A stretch of DNA of 64,000 nucleotides from Glycomyces lechevalierae (GCF_027622945.1 NZ_JAPZVQ010000008.1:6413-70412), one strand, 5' to 3'; positions 9,126-17,437 are shown, numbered from the stretch's first letter. Numbers and translations are program-made. Notes: generated by a model from the sequence alone, not told the origin.

Positions 9126-9980
9126 ATGGAAGAGCCGATCATTCAGGCTCGTGACCTCGGGATCTGCTTCGCGAAAGGCAAGCAGAAGAAAGGCCGGGTC
9201 AAAGACCTGTTCGTCAGGCGCGCCGCCAACCAGAAGGGCGTCGCGGCGCAGGACTTCTGGCCGCTGCGCCACGTCAACTTCGACATCTTCCCGGGCGACG
9301 CCGTCGGCATCATCGGCCGCAACGGCACCGGCAAGTCCACGCTGCTGCGCCTGATCACCGGCGTGCTCATCCCCGACGAGGGGTACGTGCGCCGCGAAGG
9401 CCGCGTGGCCCCCCTCATCGCGCTCTCCGCGGGCTTCTCGGGCGACCTCACCGGCCGCGAGAACGTCAACCTCGTGGGCGCGCTGCACGGCATGACCAAC
9501 AAGGAGATCAAGGCCAAGTACGACGAGATCGTCGAGTTCTCCGAACTCGAGGACTTCATGGACACGCCCTTGAAGCACTACTCCTCCGGCATGAAGGTGC
9601 GCCTCGGCTTCGGCGTCATCACCCAGCTGCCGCACCCGATCCTCCTCGTCGACGAGGCCCTCGCGGTCGGCGACGCCGCGTTCAAGCGCAAATGCCAGGC
9701 CGTCATCGCCGGACTCCTCAAAGAGGGCCGCACCCTCGTGTTCGTCTCCCACTCCGAAGGCGACCTGAAGAAGTACTGCAAGCGCGGCATCTTCCTCGAC
9801 GCCGGCACGCTCGAGACCGACGGCACCGTCGAAGAAGCCCTCGACGCGTACAAGGCCGCCGAGAAGCGCGACGCCGACGCCAAGGCCGCCAGGAAGAAGC
9901 GCCAGGAGGCGGCGAAGGCCGCCGCGGAGCAGGCCGCCGCTCCGGCCGTCGTCCCGGGAGCGGTCGAGGCGGCCACGTGA
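9126..9980 (+). CDS. ABC transporter ATP-binding protein, polysaccharide/teichoic acid export type
   Basis: A 284-residue nucleotide-binding subunit of the TagH/KpsT/Wzt class, which powers export of lipid-linked polysaccharide or teichoic acid. It has Walker A GRNGTGKST (about residue 65), signature YSSGMKVRLGFG, Walker B ILLVDEALAVGD and the switch VFVSHS. The LRHVNFDIFPGDAVGIIG start and the ENVNLVGALHGMT segment are typical of the subfamily. A short Lys/Ala-rich tail replaces the substrate-binding extension of Wzt. The Met at 9126 was chosen over upstream in-frame starts because of the RBS and the family start. The stop overlaps the next start (GTGA). No cognate TagG-type permease gene is present in the window. 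Confidence 0.92.
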   Translation: MEEPIIQARDLGICFAKGKQKKGRVKDLFVRRAANQKGVAAQDFWPLRHVNFDIFPGDAVGIIGRNGTGKSTLLRLITGVLIPDEGYVRREGRVAPLIALSAGFSGDLTGRENVNLVGALHGMTNKEIKAKYDEIVEFSELEDFMDTPLKHYSSGMKVRLGFGVITQLPHPILLVDEALAVGDAAFKRKCQAVIAGLLKEGRTLVFVSHSEGDLKKYCKRGIFLDAGTLETDGTVEEALDAYKAAEKRDADAKAARKKRQEAAKAAAEQAAAPAVVPGAVEAAT

Positions 9981-11974
9981 GCCGAGCCGTCATCCTGCCG
10001 GCTCCGGGCGGCCACGCCGAGATCACCGAAGACACCACGGTCCTCGACCGGCTCATCGCGCAGATCCGCGAAGCCGGATGCGACGACGTCACCGTGCTCA
10101 CCCGGCCCGGGACGGACCGGCCCGTGAAGGCCGCCCAGCTCGAGTCCGCCGACGCGAACGCCGACCTGCGCCACCTCGGCGACCTCGCGTTCGCCGGCGG
10201 CGGCGCGCTCTTCGTGGCCTGCGCCGACCTCGTGGCCTCCCAGACCACCGTCGCCGCCGTCCTCTCCGACTCCTCGCGCCGCTCCGGCGTGCTCGTCGGC
10301 GGCGACGACCCGACCGCGGCCCCCGTCAACGTCGAACGCGGCCTCGTCACCGGGCCCGGCCCGGGCCCCGTCCGCCTCGGCGGCCTCCTCAAGGTCTCCG
10401 CGGCCCACCTCGCCCGGCTGCGCCGGCACTGGCCGCGCCGCGCCAGTGCTCCCGACGGCACCGGCGACGCGTTCGCGTCCATGCTCGCCGCGCTGCACGC
10501 CCGCGCCATCCCCGTCAACGCGTACCGGACCGCCGGGCTCGAGCACCGCCAGGTCGACAACCCCGACGAGGCCCGCGAGACCATCGCGGCCTTCGAAGCG
10601 GTCGACATGGACGCGTGGCGGCTCAAGAACGCCATCAAGCACGACGACGACTTCTTCGCGACGTACGCGGTCTCGACCTGGACGCCGAAACTCGTGAAGC
10701 TCGCCGCGCGCCTGGGCTGGACCCCGACGCCGATCACGTGGGTGTCCATCGCCCTCGCCGTCGGCGCGGCCGCGATCTTCGCGACCGGCTGGTCATGGTG
10801 GTACCTGGCGGCGGCCGCGCTCATGTACTTCAGCTTCGTGTTCGACTGCGTCGACGGGCAGCTCGCCCGGTACACGCAGAACTTCTCCTCGTTCGGCGGC
10901 TGGCTCGACATGATGGCCGACCGCTCCAAGGAGTTCCTCATCTACGCCGGCCTCGCCGCCGGCGCCGTCGCGGGCGGCGCGGGCGCGCCCGCCGCGTGGG
11001 GGCTCGCGATCGCCGCCATGGCGACCCAGACGATCCGGCACACCGCCGACACCTGGTACGCGGTCCTCCTCGACACGGCCGTCGTCCGCCAGGCCCGGAT
11101 GCGCGAATCCGCCCCTCCCGTGGGCCGCGCCGCCCACCTCGGCCGCCGCCTCGGCTCCGCGTCCGAGCAGGTCATGGGCGCGCACCGCACCCCGCTGTAC
11201 TGGGCGAAGCGCACCATCGTCGCCCCCGTGGGCGAGCGCTGGCTGCTCCTCGCCGTCGCGGCCGTGGCCTTCGGGCCGCAGATCGCGATCACCGCGCTGC
11301 TCGTGTGGCAGCTCCTCGCGCTCGGCTACACGACCGCCGGCCGCACCCTCCGCTCGCTCGCCGCGCGCACGGCGGCCCTGCGCCGCCCGGACCGCTCCGC
11401 GCACCGCGACGACGGGCCCCTCGGGAAGCTCGTGCCGCGCAGCCCCGTCGGCGGGGACATGACGCCGTTCGCCGCGACCGCCGCCGCCGTCCTCGCCTCC
11501 GGCGCGGCCGTCCTCGCGGCCGCGCTCGGCACGCCGCCGTGGGTGCCGTTCGGCCTCGCCGGGCTCGCGATCGTCCTCGCCGCCTCCGTCGCCCGCACCG
11601 ACCACGAGGGCCTGCTCGACTGGTTCATCCCGGCCGGGCTGCGCGCCGTCGAACTCGGCGCGATCGCCGCCGCCGGGATCGCCGCCGGCGTGTCCTGGCC
11701 GGTGCTGTACACCCTCTTGACGGTGATCGCCCTGTACTTCTACGACCTCGCCGCCGGACTCGACAAGGCCGCCTCGCCGGTGGCCCGCCGGGACCTCGGC
11801 CTCGGCTGGCCCGCCCGCAGCATCATCGCGATCGCGGCCGCCGCGATCGCCGTGGCCACCGAACCTTCAGTGGCCACTGTGGTCTACGGGGTGCTCGCGG
11901 TCTACGTCGCCGGCGTGTTCGTCGGCGCCGTCGTCACCGGCACGATCCGCGCCGCCCGCGAAGCCGCCGCCTGA
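9977..11974 (+). CDS. CDP-alcohol phosphatidyltransferase with extra N- and C-terminal domains
   Basis: This 665-residue protein starts with GTG 9977 in a 4-bp overlap with the ATPase gene. The central region holds the signature DG-x2-AR-x8-G-x3-D-x3-D, read as DGQLAR…GGWLD…D near residue 290–310; this is the catalytic Mg2+ site. The enzyme would condense a CDP-activated alcohol with an acceptor alcohol at the membrane. Residues 1–200 look like a degenerate nucleotidyltransferase-type domain. The C-terminal third has several hydrophobic helices, like the actinobacterial proteins annotated DUF5941 (from memory). Coupling to a polymer-export ATPase suggests it makes a lipid carrier or attaches a polyol-phosphate to one. 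Substrate is unknown. Confidence 0.85.
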   Translation: MSRAVILPAPGGHAEITEDTTVLDRLIAQIREAGCDDVTVLTRPGTDRPVKAAQLESADANADLRHLGDLAFAGGGALFVACADLVASQTTVAAVLSDSSRRSGVLVGGDDPTAAPVNVERGLVTGPGPGPVRLGGLLKVSAAHLARLRRHWPRRASAPDGTGDAFASMLAALHARAIPVNAYRTAGLEHRQVDNPDEARETIAAFEAVDMDAWRLKNAIKHDDDFFATYAVSTWTPKLVKLAARLGWTPTPITWVSIALAVGAAAIFATGWSWWYLAAAALMYFSFVFDCVDGQLARYTQNFSSFGGWLDMMADRSKEFLIYAGLAAGAVAGGAGAPAAWGLAIAAMATQTIRHTADTWYAVLLDTAVVRQARMRESAPPVGRAAHLGRRLGSASEQVMGAHRTPLYWAKRTIVAPVGERWLLLAVAAVAFGPQIAITALLVWQLLALGYTTAGRTLRSLAARTAALRRPDRSAHRDDGPLGKLVPRSPVGGDMTPFAATAAAVLASGAAVLAAALGTPPWVPFGLAGLAIVLAASVARTDHEGLLDWFIPAGLRAVELGAIAAAGIAAGVSWPVLYTLLTVIALYFYDLAAGLDKAASPVARRDLGLGWPARSIIAIAAAAIAVATEPSVATVVYGVLAVYVAGVFVGAVVTGTIRAAREAAA

Positions 11975-12093
11975 CCCCCGAACCCCCGCCGCCCCAACGC
12001 CACCCGGCCCAAAAGGCCCGTCATGCTTGACCGCCAAGCGAACTCGTTCGGGTTACATGCCCCGACAGGCGAGCGCCGCTGGTGTCCCACGAC

Positions 12094-12099
12094 TAAGGT
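12094..12099 (+). promoter_or_regulatory. -10 box TAAGGT of a leaderless gene
   Basis: TAAGGT ends 6 nt before the GTG at 12106, indicating a leaderless transcript and fixing that start. The 131 bp upstream contains no other clear site. Confidence 0.55.
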
Positions 12100-12105
12100 G
12101 TACCT

Positions 12106-12552
12106 GTGCGCAAGTTCCGGCTCTCGCGTCTGGTGCTCGCCGCGACCGTGATCGGGGTGGCGGGTCTCTTCTCGCTGCCCGCGATTCTCGGCGACGCGGC
12201 GGCGGACGGGAACGCGGCCGGCGACCCCTCCGCGATTTCCCATGTGGACTGGATCAACGCCGACGAGACCTACCCGGGCCCGTCCGGTTCCCCCGCGCCG
12301 AGCCCCAGCTACGACGGCGACGGCACCTCCGACACCGACGGCCACGACACGGACGGGGACGGCACGCCCGACCCGTCGAACGGCGGCGGCGCCAGCCCCG
12401 AGTCGGGGCCGAGGGACTCCGGGTCCGGCGGCGGCGACGGCGGCCTCCTCGACCTCGCCTTCCCCGTGCAGGCCGGCATGAGCGTCGGGCTCATCGCCCT
12501 CGCGTTCCTCGCGCTCCTGCCGGGCCGGAAGATGCCCGCCGGCCTCCGCTGA
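12106..12552 (+). CDS. Secreted, membrane-anchored Asp/Gly-rich protein of unknown function
   Basis: This 148-residue protein has a signal peptide (basic MRKFRLSRL, hydrophobic LVLAATVIGVAGLFSLPAI). A low-complexity Asp/Gly/Ser/Pro stretch follows, containing DGDGTSDTDGHDTDGDGTPD, which resembles the calcium-binding DxDxDG repeats of thrombospondin type 3. A C-terminal hydrophobic helix (MSVGLIALAFLALLPG) ends in a short basic tail. It is therefore probably an extracytoplasmic, possibly Ca2+-binding, doubly anchored protein. No sortase motif is seen. GTG start is supported by the TAAGGT box. It has no recognisable homologue. Confidence 0.7.
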   Translation: MRKFRLSRLVLAATVIGVAGLFSLPAILGDAAADGNAAGDPSAISHVDWINADETYPGPSGSPAPSPSYDGDGTSDTDGHDTDGDGTPDPSNGGGASPESGPRDSGSGGGDGGLLDLAFPVQAGMSVGLIALAFLALLPGRKMPAGLR

Positions 12553-12561
12553 CCGGAGGCC
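12541..12561. terminator. Bidirectional hairpin between convergent genes
   Basis: GGCCTCCG-ctgac-CGGAGGCC is a perfect 8-bp stem that overlaps the stop codon of the 12106 gene and lies between it and the convergent deacetylase gene. There is no T-run. Confidence 0.5.
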
Positions 12562-12585
12562 GGCCGAAGCGCGACCCTTCGGTGC

Positions 12586-13506
12586 TCAGAGCGCGGTGTA
12601 GACGTAGCCGCGCCGCGTGAACTCCGCGAAGATCGACTTGAGCGCCCCGCACATGTCCTTCTGGTTCGACGCGCCGTCGTGCAGGAGCACGATCGCGCCC
12701 TCCTCGCTGCGGTCGAGCACCCGGTCGCGGATCTGCGCCTCCGTGGTCGCGTTGTCCCAGTCCGACGGGTCCACGCTCCAGTGCAGGGACTCCATGCCCA
12801 TCTCGGCGGCCACGGCGATCGCCCGGTCGGTCCACTGCCCGCCCGGGTGCCGGAAGTACGCGATCTCGGCGCCCGGCGCGGCCTTGAGGATCGCGTCGTT
12901 CGTGCGCTGCAGGTTCGCGCGGATCTCCGCCTCGCTCCACTTGCCGAGGTCGAACTCGTGGAACCACGAGTGGTTGCACAGCGTGTGGCCCTCGCGGACG
13001 ATGTCCGCCACCAGCTCCGGGTACGCCTCCGCGTACGCGCCGATCAGGCAGAACGTGGCCTTGACGCCCTGGTCGCGCAGCATGTCGAGGACCTTCGGCG
13101 TCCACTCGGGGGACGGCCCGTCGTCGAAGGTCAGCGCCACCGTGGTGTCCCCGGTGTGGTTGCGCGTCCCCAGCGGCCCGTCGTACGTGTTCGCGGCCTG
13201 CTCGGCCGGCGGCGGGGCCGGCGACGCGGGCGCGGGCGGCGAGGCCGGCGTGGGTTCCGGACTCGGATCCGGCTGCTCGGGAGTGGACGGTTCGGGCGAC
13301 GCCGCGGGCGTGCTCGGGGCCTCGGGCGAACCCGTGTCCCCGGCCTCGTCCTCGCCCTCGCTCGGGGGCGCGGACGTCCCCGAGGCGTTAGGCTCGGTCG
13401 CGGCCGTCGTCGCGCTCGCAGGAGGCTCCGCGCCCTCGGGCCAGAGCCAGGCGAGTACGAGAAGCGCGGCGGCGGCAGCCGCGATGCCCAGATTGTGGCG
13501 GACCAT
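12586..13506 (-). CDS. Secreted polysaccharide deacetylase (NodB domain, CE4)
   Basis: A 306-residue exported enzyme expected to remove acetyl groups from GlcNAc residues of peptidoglycan or another surface glycan. It has a signal peptide or anchor (LGIAAAAAALLVLAWLW), a Pro/Ser/Glu linker of about 90 residues, then a NodB domain. Visible CE4 motifs are TFDDGP (motif 1, catalytic and metal Asp), NHSWFH (motif 2, metal His), YFRHPGG (motif 3, variant of RPPxG), DPSDWD (motif 4) and IVLLHDG (motif 5, catalytic His). The ATG at 13506 was chosen because a TACAAT box ends 6 nt upstream and the signal peptide starts there; longer frames run into the divergent ubiX-like gene. Confidence 0.9.
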   Translation of the reverse strand: MVRHNLGIAAAAAALLVLAWLWPEGAEPPASATTAATEPNASGTSAPPSEGEDEAGDTGSPEAPSTPAASPEPSTPEQPDPSPEPTPASPPAPASPAPPPAEQAANTYDGPLGTRNHTGDTTVALTFDDGPSPEWTPKVLDMLRDQGVKATFCLIGAYAEAYPELVADIVREGHTLCNHSWFHEFDLGKWSEAEIRANLQRTNDAILKAAPGAEIAYFRHPGGQWTDRAIAVAAEMGMESLHWSVDPSDWDNATTEAQIRDRVLDRSEEGAIVLLHDGASNQKDMCGALKSIFAEFTRRGYVYTAL

Positions 13507-13512
13507 GCCGTG

Positions 13513-13518
13513 ATTGTA
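13513..13518 (-). promoter_or_regulatory. -10 box TACAAT of the leaderless deacetylase gene
   Basis: On the minus strand TACAAT ends 6 nt before the ATG at 13506. It lies in the 51-bp divergent gap shared with the gene at 13558. Confidence 0.6.
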
Positions 13519-13557
13519 AGTGCGCTGGGCCACAATTCGAGGAAACCTGGAGGGTAC

Positions 13558-14157
13558 ATGCGACTCGTCGTCGGCATCACCGGAGCGACAGGCGCGATCT
13601 TCGGCGTCCGGATCCTCGAAGCCCTCCGCGAACTCGACGGCGTCGAGACCCACCTCGTCATGAGCCGCTGGGCCCGCACCACCCTCCGCCTCGAGACGCC
13701 GTACACGCCCGCCGACGTCACCGCGCTCGCCGACCACGCGTGGGGGCCGGGGGAGCAGGCCGCGCCGATCTCCTCCGGGTCGTTCCGCACGGACGGGATG
13801 ATCATCGCGCCGTGCTCGATGAAGACCGTCGCGGCGGTGCGCACCGGTTACACGGAGGGCCTGATCGGACGGGCCGCGGACGTGACGCTCAAGGAGCGGC
13901 GCCGGCTCGTGCTGCTCGCCCGCGAGAGCCCGCTCTCGGAGATCCACCTGGAGAACCTGCTGGCGCTCTCGCGCATGGGCGCGGTCGTGCTTCCTCCGGT
14001 GCCCGCCTTCTACAACAAGCCTGAGACGATCGACGACATCGTCGACCACGTGGTCGCGCGGACGCTCGACCAGTTCGGGCTCGAGTACTCGCGCGCGCGC
14101 CGCTGGGACGGCCTGCAAGGCTTGGACGCGGAAAGCACCGGCGCGGAGGAGGAGTAG
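13558..14157 (+). CDS. ubiX: UbiX-like flavin prenyltransferase
   Basis: A 199-residue flavoprotein family member. UbiX/Pad1 enzymes attach a dimethylallyl group to FMN to make prenylated FMN, the cofactor of UbiD-type decarboxylases. The N-terminal GITGATGAIFGVRILEAL nucleotide-binding segment, the IIAPCSMKTVAAV region and the ERRRLVLLARESPLSEIHLEN segment (read in parts) are characteristic. Length is normal. RBS GGAGG lies 8 nt before the ATG. A small gene follows after 2 bp. No UbiD decarboxylase is visible within the window, so its client enzyme lies elsewhere. Confidence 0.9.
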   Translation: MRLVVGITGATGAIFGVRILEALRELDGVETHLVMSRWARTTLRLETPYTPADVTALADHAWGPGEQAAPISSGSFRTDGMIIAPCSMKTVAAVRTGYTEGLIGRAADVTLKERRRLVLLARESPLSEIHLENLLALSRMGAVVLPPVPAFYNKPETIDDIVDHVVARTLDQFGLEYSRARRWDGLQGLDAESTGAEEE

Positions 14158-14159
14158 CG

Positions 14160-14411
14160 GTGGACACGCTGATGTGGGAGGCCAAGGCCGCCGAGGGGCG
14201 CGGGGCCGAACTGCTCCGCTGGGTGCTCGACGAAGGCGTGCGCGCCTTCGCCGACCCCGGGGTGCGCATTGAGGTGTTCATCGCCGGCGAGCGCGTCGTC
14301 GTGATCGCCGTGGGCGACCACCCGCCCCGCCGCCTCCCCGACCCGCCTGAGGAACTCATCGACCGCCCCCCGCACGCCTGGCCCTTCACGAGAGTCAACC
14401 TCGCGCCGTGA
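14160..14411 (+). CDS. Small conserved-looking protein coupled to the UbiX-like gene
   Basis: This 83-residue protein starts with GTG 14160, 2 bp after the stop of the UbiX-like gene, so it is almost certainly co-transcribed. It begins MDTLMWEAKAAEGRGAELL and continues with alternating strand and helix. This pattern recalls small dimeric alpha/beta-barrel (ABM-like) proteins, but I cannot assign a family. Streptomyces vanillate decarboxylase operons also pair a UbiX protein with a small third protein (VdcD); there is no sequence evidence that this is one. A strong terminator follows. Confidence 0.6.
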   Translation: MDTLMWEAKAAEGRGAELLRWVLDEGVRAFADPGVRIEVFIAGERVVVIAVGDHPPRRLPDPPEELIDRPPHAWPFTRVNLAP

Positions 14412-14416
14412 ACGAC

Positions 14417-14451
14417 GAACCGCCCGGCGCGTCGTGCGCGCCGGGCGGTTC
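14417..14451 (+). terminator. Strong terminator hairpin after the UbiX-like operon
   Basis: A perfect 15-bp stem, GAACCGCCCGGCGCG paired with its complement across a 5-nt loop, lies 6 bp after the stop at 14411. The T-run is absent, as is common in actinobacteria. The following bases to 14529 hold short imperfect repeats of GCGGAGCCTGGC. Confidence 0.8.
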
Positions 14452-14529
14452 GGGGAATTCGCGTCTCAGAGTTTAACAGCGGAGCCTGGCAGCAGAGCCT
14501 AACGGCGGAGCCTGGCCGCAGTGCGGCGT

Positions 14530-15924
14530 CTAGCGGCCGATGCCCTGGTACGACCAGCCGTGCTTGCGCCACTGCTCCGGGTCGAAGGCGTTCATGCCGT
14601 CGAGGATGCGCCGCTCGGCGACCTGCCGGCCCAGGGCCTCGGGGTCGAGCGTGCGGAACTCCTCCCACGGCACCATCGCGCACACGACGTCGGCGTCCGC
14701 GACCGCCTCGGCGAGGGTCTTCACGAAGCTCAGCTCGGGCGCGTACGCCTTCGCGTTCTCCAGGCCCTCGGGGTCGTACACGACGACGTCGGCGCGCGCC
14801 GAGCGCAGCCGCCGCGCGATGTCGAGTGCGGGCGAGTCGCGGATGTCGTCGGTGTCGGGCTTGAACGTCGCGCCCAGGTAGGCGATGCGCACGCCCGAGA
14901 GGTCCGGGCCGTTCGGGCCCGAGGTGCGCCCGGCCAGGTCGGCCACGGCCCGCACGGTGTGCGTGCGGCGGCGCGTGTTCACGGAGTCGACCTCGTCGAG
15001 GAACCGGAACGACTCGCCCACGCCGAGTTCGCCGGCGCGCGCGGAGAGCGCCCGGATGTCCTTGGGCAGGCAGCCGCCGCCGAAGCCGATGCCGGCGCGC
15101 AGGAACCTGTTGCCGATGCGCTGGTCGTAGCCGATCGCGCGGGCCAGGTCGACGACGTCGGCGCCGGCGGCCTCGCTCAGGTCGGCCATGGCGTTGATGA
15201 AGGAGATCTTGGTGGCCAGGAACGCGTTCGCGGCGACTTTCACGAGCTCGGCGGTCGCCAGGTCGGTCTCGACGACGGGGACCTCGCGGTCCTCGACGGC
15301 GGCGAGCTCGAGGATGCCGCGGTGGACGTCCTTGAGGAGCTGGGAGGCCCACTCGGACTGGGAGGCGTAGACGATCCGGTTGGGGCGCAGGACGTCGTGC
15401 ATCGCATTCGACTCCTGCAGGAACTCCGGGCTCCAGCCGACCTCGACCCCGAGTCCTTCGGGGGCGTGGCGGTCGACGAGCTCCTGGACCCACTGCGCGG
15501 TGCCGACGGGCACGGTGGACTTGCCGACGATGAGGACCTTGCGGCTCAGGTGCTTCGAGAGGTTGACGACGGCCGTCTCGATGTAGGAGAGGTCCGCGCC
15601 GTGCTCGCCCTTGCGCTGGGGGGTGCCGACGCAGATGAAGTGGACGTCGGCGAAGTCGGCGACGGCCTGGACGTCGGTGGTGAACCGCAGGCGCCCGGAT
15701 TCGAGGTTCTTCTTCAGCAGCTCGGGCAGGCCCGGCTCATGCATCGGGAGGACCCCGGTGTTGAAGGACTCGATCTTGGCGGCGTCGACGTCGAATCCGA
15801 CCACCTCGTAGCCCAGCTCCGCGAAGCAGATCGCGTAAGTCGCCCCGAGGTACCCGCACCCCAGGAAGGAGATGCGGGGCCGGGTGGTGGTGTTCTGCGA
15901 GGGAGGCTGGATCGCGTTGACCAT
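14530..15924 (-). CDS. UDP-glucose 6-dehydrogenase family protein
   Basis: A 464-residue enzyme predicted to oxidise UDP-glucose to UDP-glucuronate (NAD+-dependent, cytoplasmic). The Rossmann motif FLGCGYLGATYAI, the ICVGTP strand, KSTVPVGTA, and the catalytic Cys in FGGGCLPKDIRAL (about residue 285) are the UGD/TuaD hallmarks. SPEFLQESNA with the catalytic Glu is also present. The ATG at 15924 was chosen because homology begins about 15 residues later and an AAGG-type RBS precedes it; the longer frame to 16128 reads through the promoter region. It supplies glucuronic acid for a surface glycan. C-terminal GLENAK…LDGMNAFDPEQW is typical. Confidence 0.92.
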   Translation of the reverse strand: MVNAIQPPSQNTTTRPRISFLGCGYLGATYAICFAELGYEVVGFDVDAAKIESFNTGVLPMHEPGLPELLKKNLESGRLRFTTDVQAVADFADVHFICVGTPQRKGEHGADLSYIETAVVNLSKHLSRKVLIVGKSTVPVGTAQWVQELVDRHAPEGLGVEVGWSPEFLQESNAMHDVLRPNRIVYASQSEWASQLLKDVHRGILELAAVEDREVPVVETDLATAELVKVAANAFLATKISFINAMADLSEAAGADVVDLARAIGYDQRIGNRFLRAGIGFGGGCLPKDIRALSARAGELGVGESFRFLDEVDSVNTRRRTHTVRAVADLAGRTSGPNGPDLSGVRIAYLGATFKPDTDDIRDSPALDIARRLRSARADVVVYDPEGLENAKAYAPELSFVKTLAEAVADADVVCAMVPWEEFRTLDPEALGRQVAERRILDGMNAFDPEQWRKHGWSYQGIGR

Positions 15925-16182
15925 CTGGTGCCTTGTCTGTTCGTTCGGCAGGCGTGCCCGGTGGGGGCGGCGCCCGTGCGTGGGATCCGTGCGCGGCGAC
16001 CTCGAATTGTACGTGAATGCGACTTTGGCCTGCGCAGTCGTATATTCAGCTTCACGCATGAACTTCGTCCTAAGTTGCGGCGAAGCCGTGAGAAATTCGC
16101 GGTGGCGGGCGTCACCGGTCGCGTCCACCGTGGGTTACACTCGGCCTGTCTTACTGACGAGTAACAACCGCGGGAGCCACTG
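15925..16182. promoter_or_regulatory. Divergent promoter region with a TTACT-GACG-AGTAA dyad
   Basis: These 258 bp separate the UDP-glucose dehydrogenase and acyl-CoA dehydrogenase genes. A TACACT -10-like box lies at about 16136–16141. Just downstream is a short perfect dyad, TTACT-gacg-AGTAA (16151–16164), sitting where a repressor would block transcription of the acyl-CoA dehydrogenase gene. The regulator is unknown. Confidence 0.4.
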
Positions 16183-17349
16183 ATGTCCACCGGGTTCAGC
16201 CCCTACCAGTTGCCAGAAGAGTACGCCGACATCCGCTCGGCCACCCGGGAAGTCTGCGACACGGGTGTCGCCCCGCACGCCGCCGAGGCCGACGCGGCCG
16301 CGACCTTCCCGAAGCGCTCGTACGAGGCGCTCAAGTCCGCTGACCTGCACGCCCCGCACATCCCGGCGGAGTACGGCGGGGCGGGCGTCGACGCGCTCGG
16401 CACCGCGATCGTCATCGAAGAGGTCGCGCGCGCGTGCGCCTCGTCCTCGCTCATCCCCGCGGTCAACAAGCTCGGCTCGCTCCCGCTGCTCCTCGACGCC
16501 TCGGAGGAGCTCAAGCGCCGCTACCTGCCGCCCGTGGCGGCCGGGGACGCGATGTTCTCGTACTGCCTCTCCGAGCCCGAGGCCGGCTCGGACGCCGCCT
16601 CGATGACCACCCGCGCCGTCAAGGACGGCGACGGATGGGTGCTCGACGGCGTCAAGCGCTGGATCACCAACGCGGGCGTGAGCGAGTTCTACACGGTCTT
16701 CGCCGTCACCGAGCCCGGCGCGGGCGCCAAGGGCATCTCCGCGTTCGTGGTCGAGAAGGGCGACGCCGGCGTCTCCTTCGGCAAGCCCGAGAAGAAGCTC
16801 GGCATCAAGGGCTCCCCGACCGCCGAGGTCTACCTCGACTCGGTGCGCTTGCCCGCCGACCGCCTCATCGGCAGAGCGGGCCAAGGGTTCTCGCTCGCCA
16901 TGCGCACCCTCGACCACACCCGCGTCACCATCGCCGCGCAGGCCCTCGGCATCGCCCAGGGCGCGCTCGACGCCGCGACCGCGTACGCCGCCGAGCGCGA
17001 GCAGTTCGGCAAGCCGATCGCCGCGTTCCAGGGCGTCCAGTTCATCCTCGCGGACGCGGCCATGAAGATCAGCGCCGCAAGGGAACTCACCTACGCGGCC
17101 GCCGCCCGCTCCGAACGCGGCGACGCCGACCTCACCTACTTCGGCGCCGCCGCCAAGTGCTTCGCCTCCGACGCGGCCATGCAGATCACCACGGACATGG
17201 TCCAAGTCCTCGGCGGCTACGGCTACACCCAGGACTTCCCTCTCGAACGCATGATGCGCGACGCCAAGATCACCCAGATCTACGAAGGCACCAACCAGGT
17301 GCAGCGCATCGTCATCGCCCGGGAGCTCCAGCGCGGCAAGGCGTTCTAG
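16183..17349 (+). CDS. Acyl-CoA dehydrogenase
   Basis: This 388-residue FAD flavoenzyme would catalyse alpha,beta-dehydrogenation of an acyl-CoA, passing electrons to ETF. The PROSITE-like segment YCLSEPEAGSDAAS (about residue 128) binds substrate and flavin. The segment RWITNAG precedes the beta domain. QVLGGYGYTQDFPLER and the C-terminal catalytic Glu in IYEGTNQVQR (about residue 367) are intact. Length matches the short-chain and branched-chain members. It is monocistronic, with a strong terminator directly after it. Chain-length preference is not readable. Confidence 0.95.
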   Translation: MSTGFSPYQLPEEYADIRSATREVCDTGVAPHAAEADAAATFPKRSYEALKSADLHAPHIPAEYGGAGVDALGTAIVIEEVARACASSSLIPAVNKLGSLPLLLDASEELKRRYLPPVAAGDAMFSYCLSEPEAGSDAASMTTRAVKDGDGWVLDGVKRWITNAGVSEFYTVFAVTEPGAGAKGISAFVVEKGDAGVSFGKPEKKLGIKGSPTAEVYLDSVRLPADRLIGRAGQGFSLAMRTLDHTRVTIAAQALGIAQGALDAATAYAAEREQFGKPIAAFQGVQFILADAAMKISAARELTYAAAARSERGDADLTYFGAAAKCFASDAAMQITTDMVQVLGGYGYTQDFPLERMMRDAKITQIYEGTNQVQRIVIARELQRGKAF

Positions 17350-17365
17350 GCGGCGAGCACCGAGC

Positions 17366-17399
17366 GGCCCGAACCGTTCACCGGTTCGGGCCTTTTCTG
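17366..17399 (+). terminator. Intrinsic terminator of the acyl-CoA dehydrogenase gene
   Basis: GGCCCGAACCG-ttcac-CGGTTCGGGCC is a perfect 11-bp stem followed at once by TTTTCTG, the best classical intrinsic terminator in this part of the window. Confidence 0.9.
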
Positions 17400-17437
17400 T
17401 CATGTTGCGGGGCTTCCGAATAGGACGTCCCTTCGCT

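Noticed and set aside
14455..14529. Short GCGGAGCCTGGC repeats
   Set aside because: Copies are imperfect, irregularly spaced and confined to 50 bp; too little to call a functional repeat.
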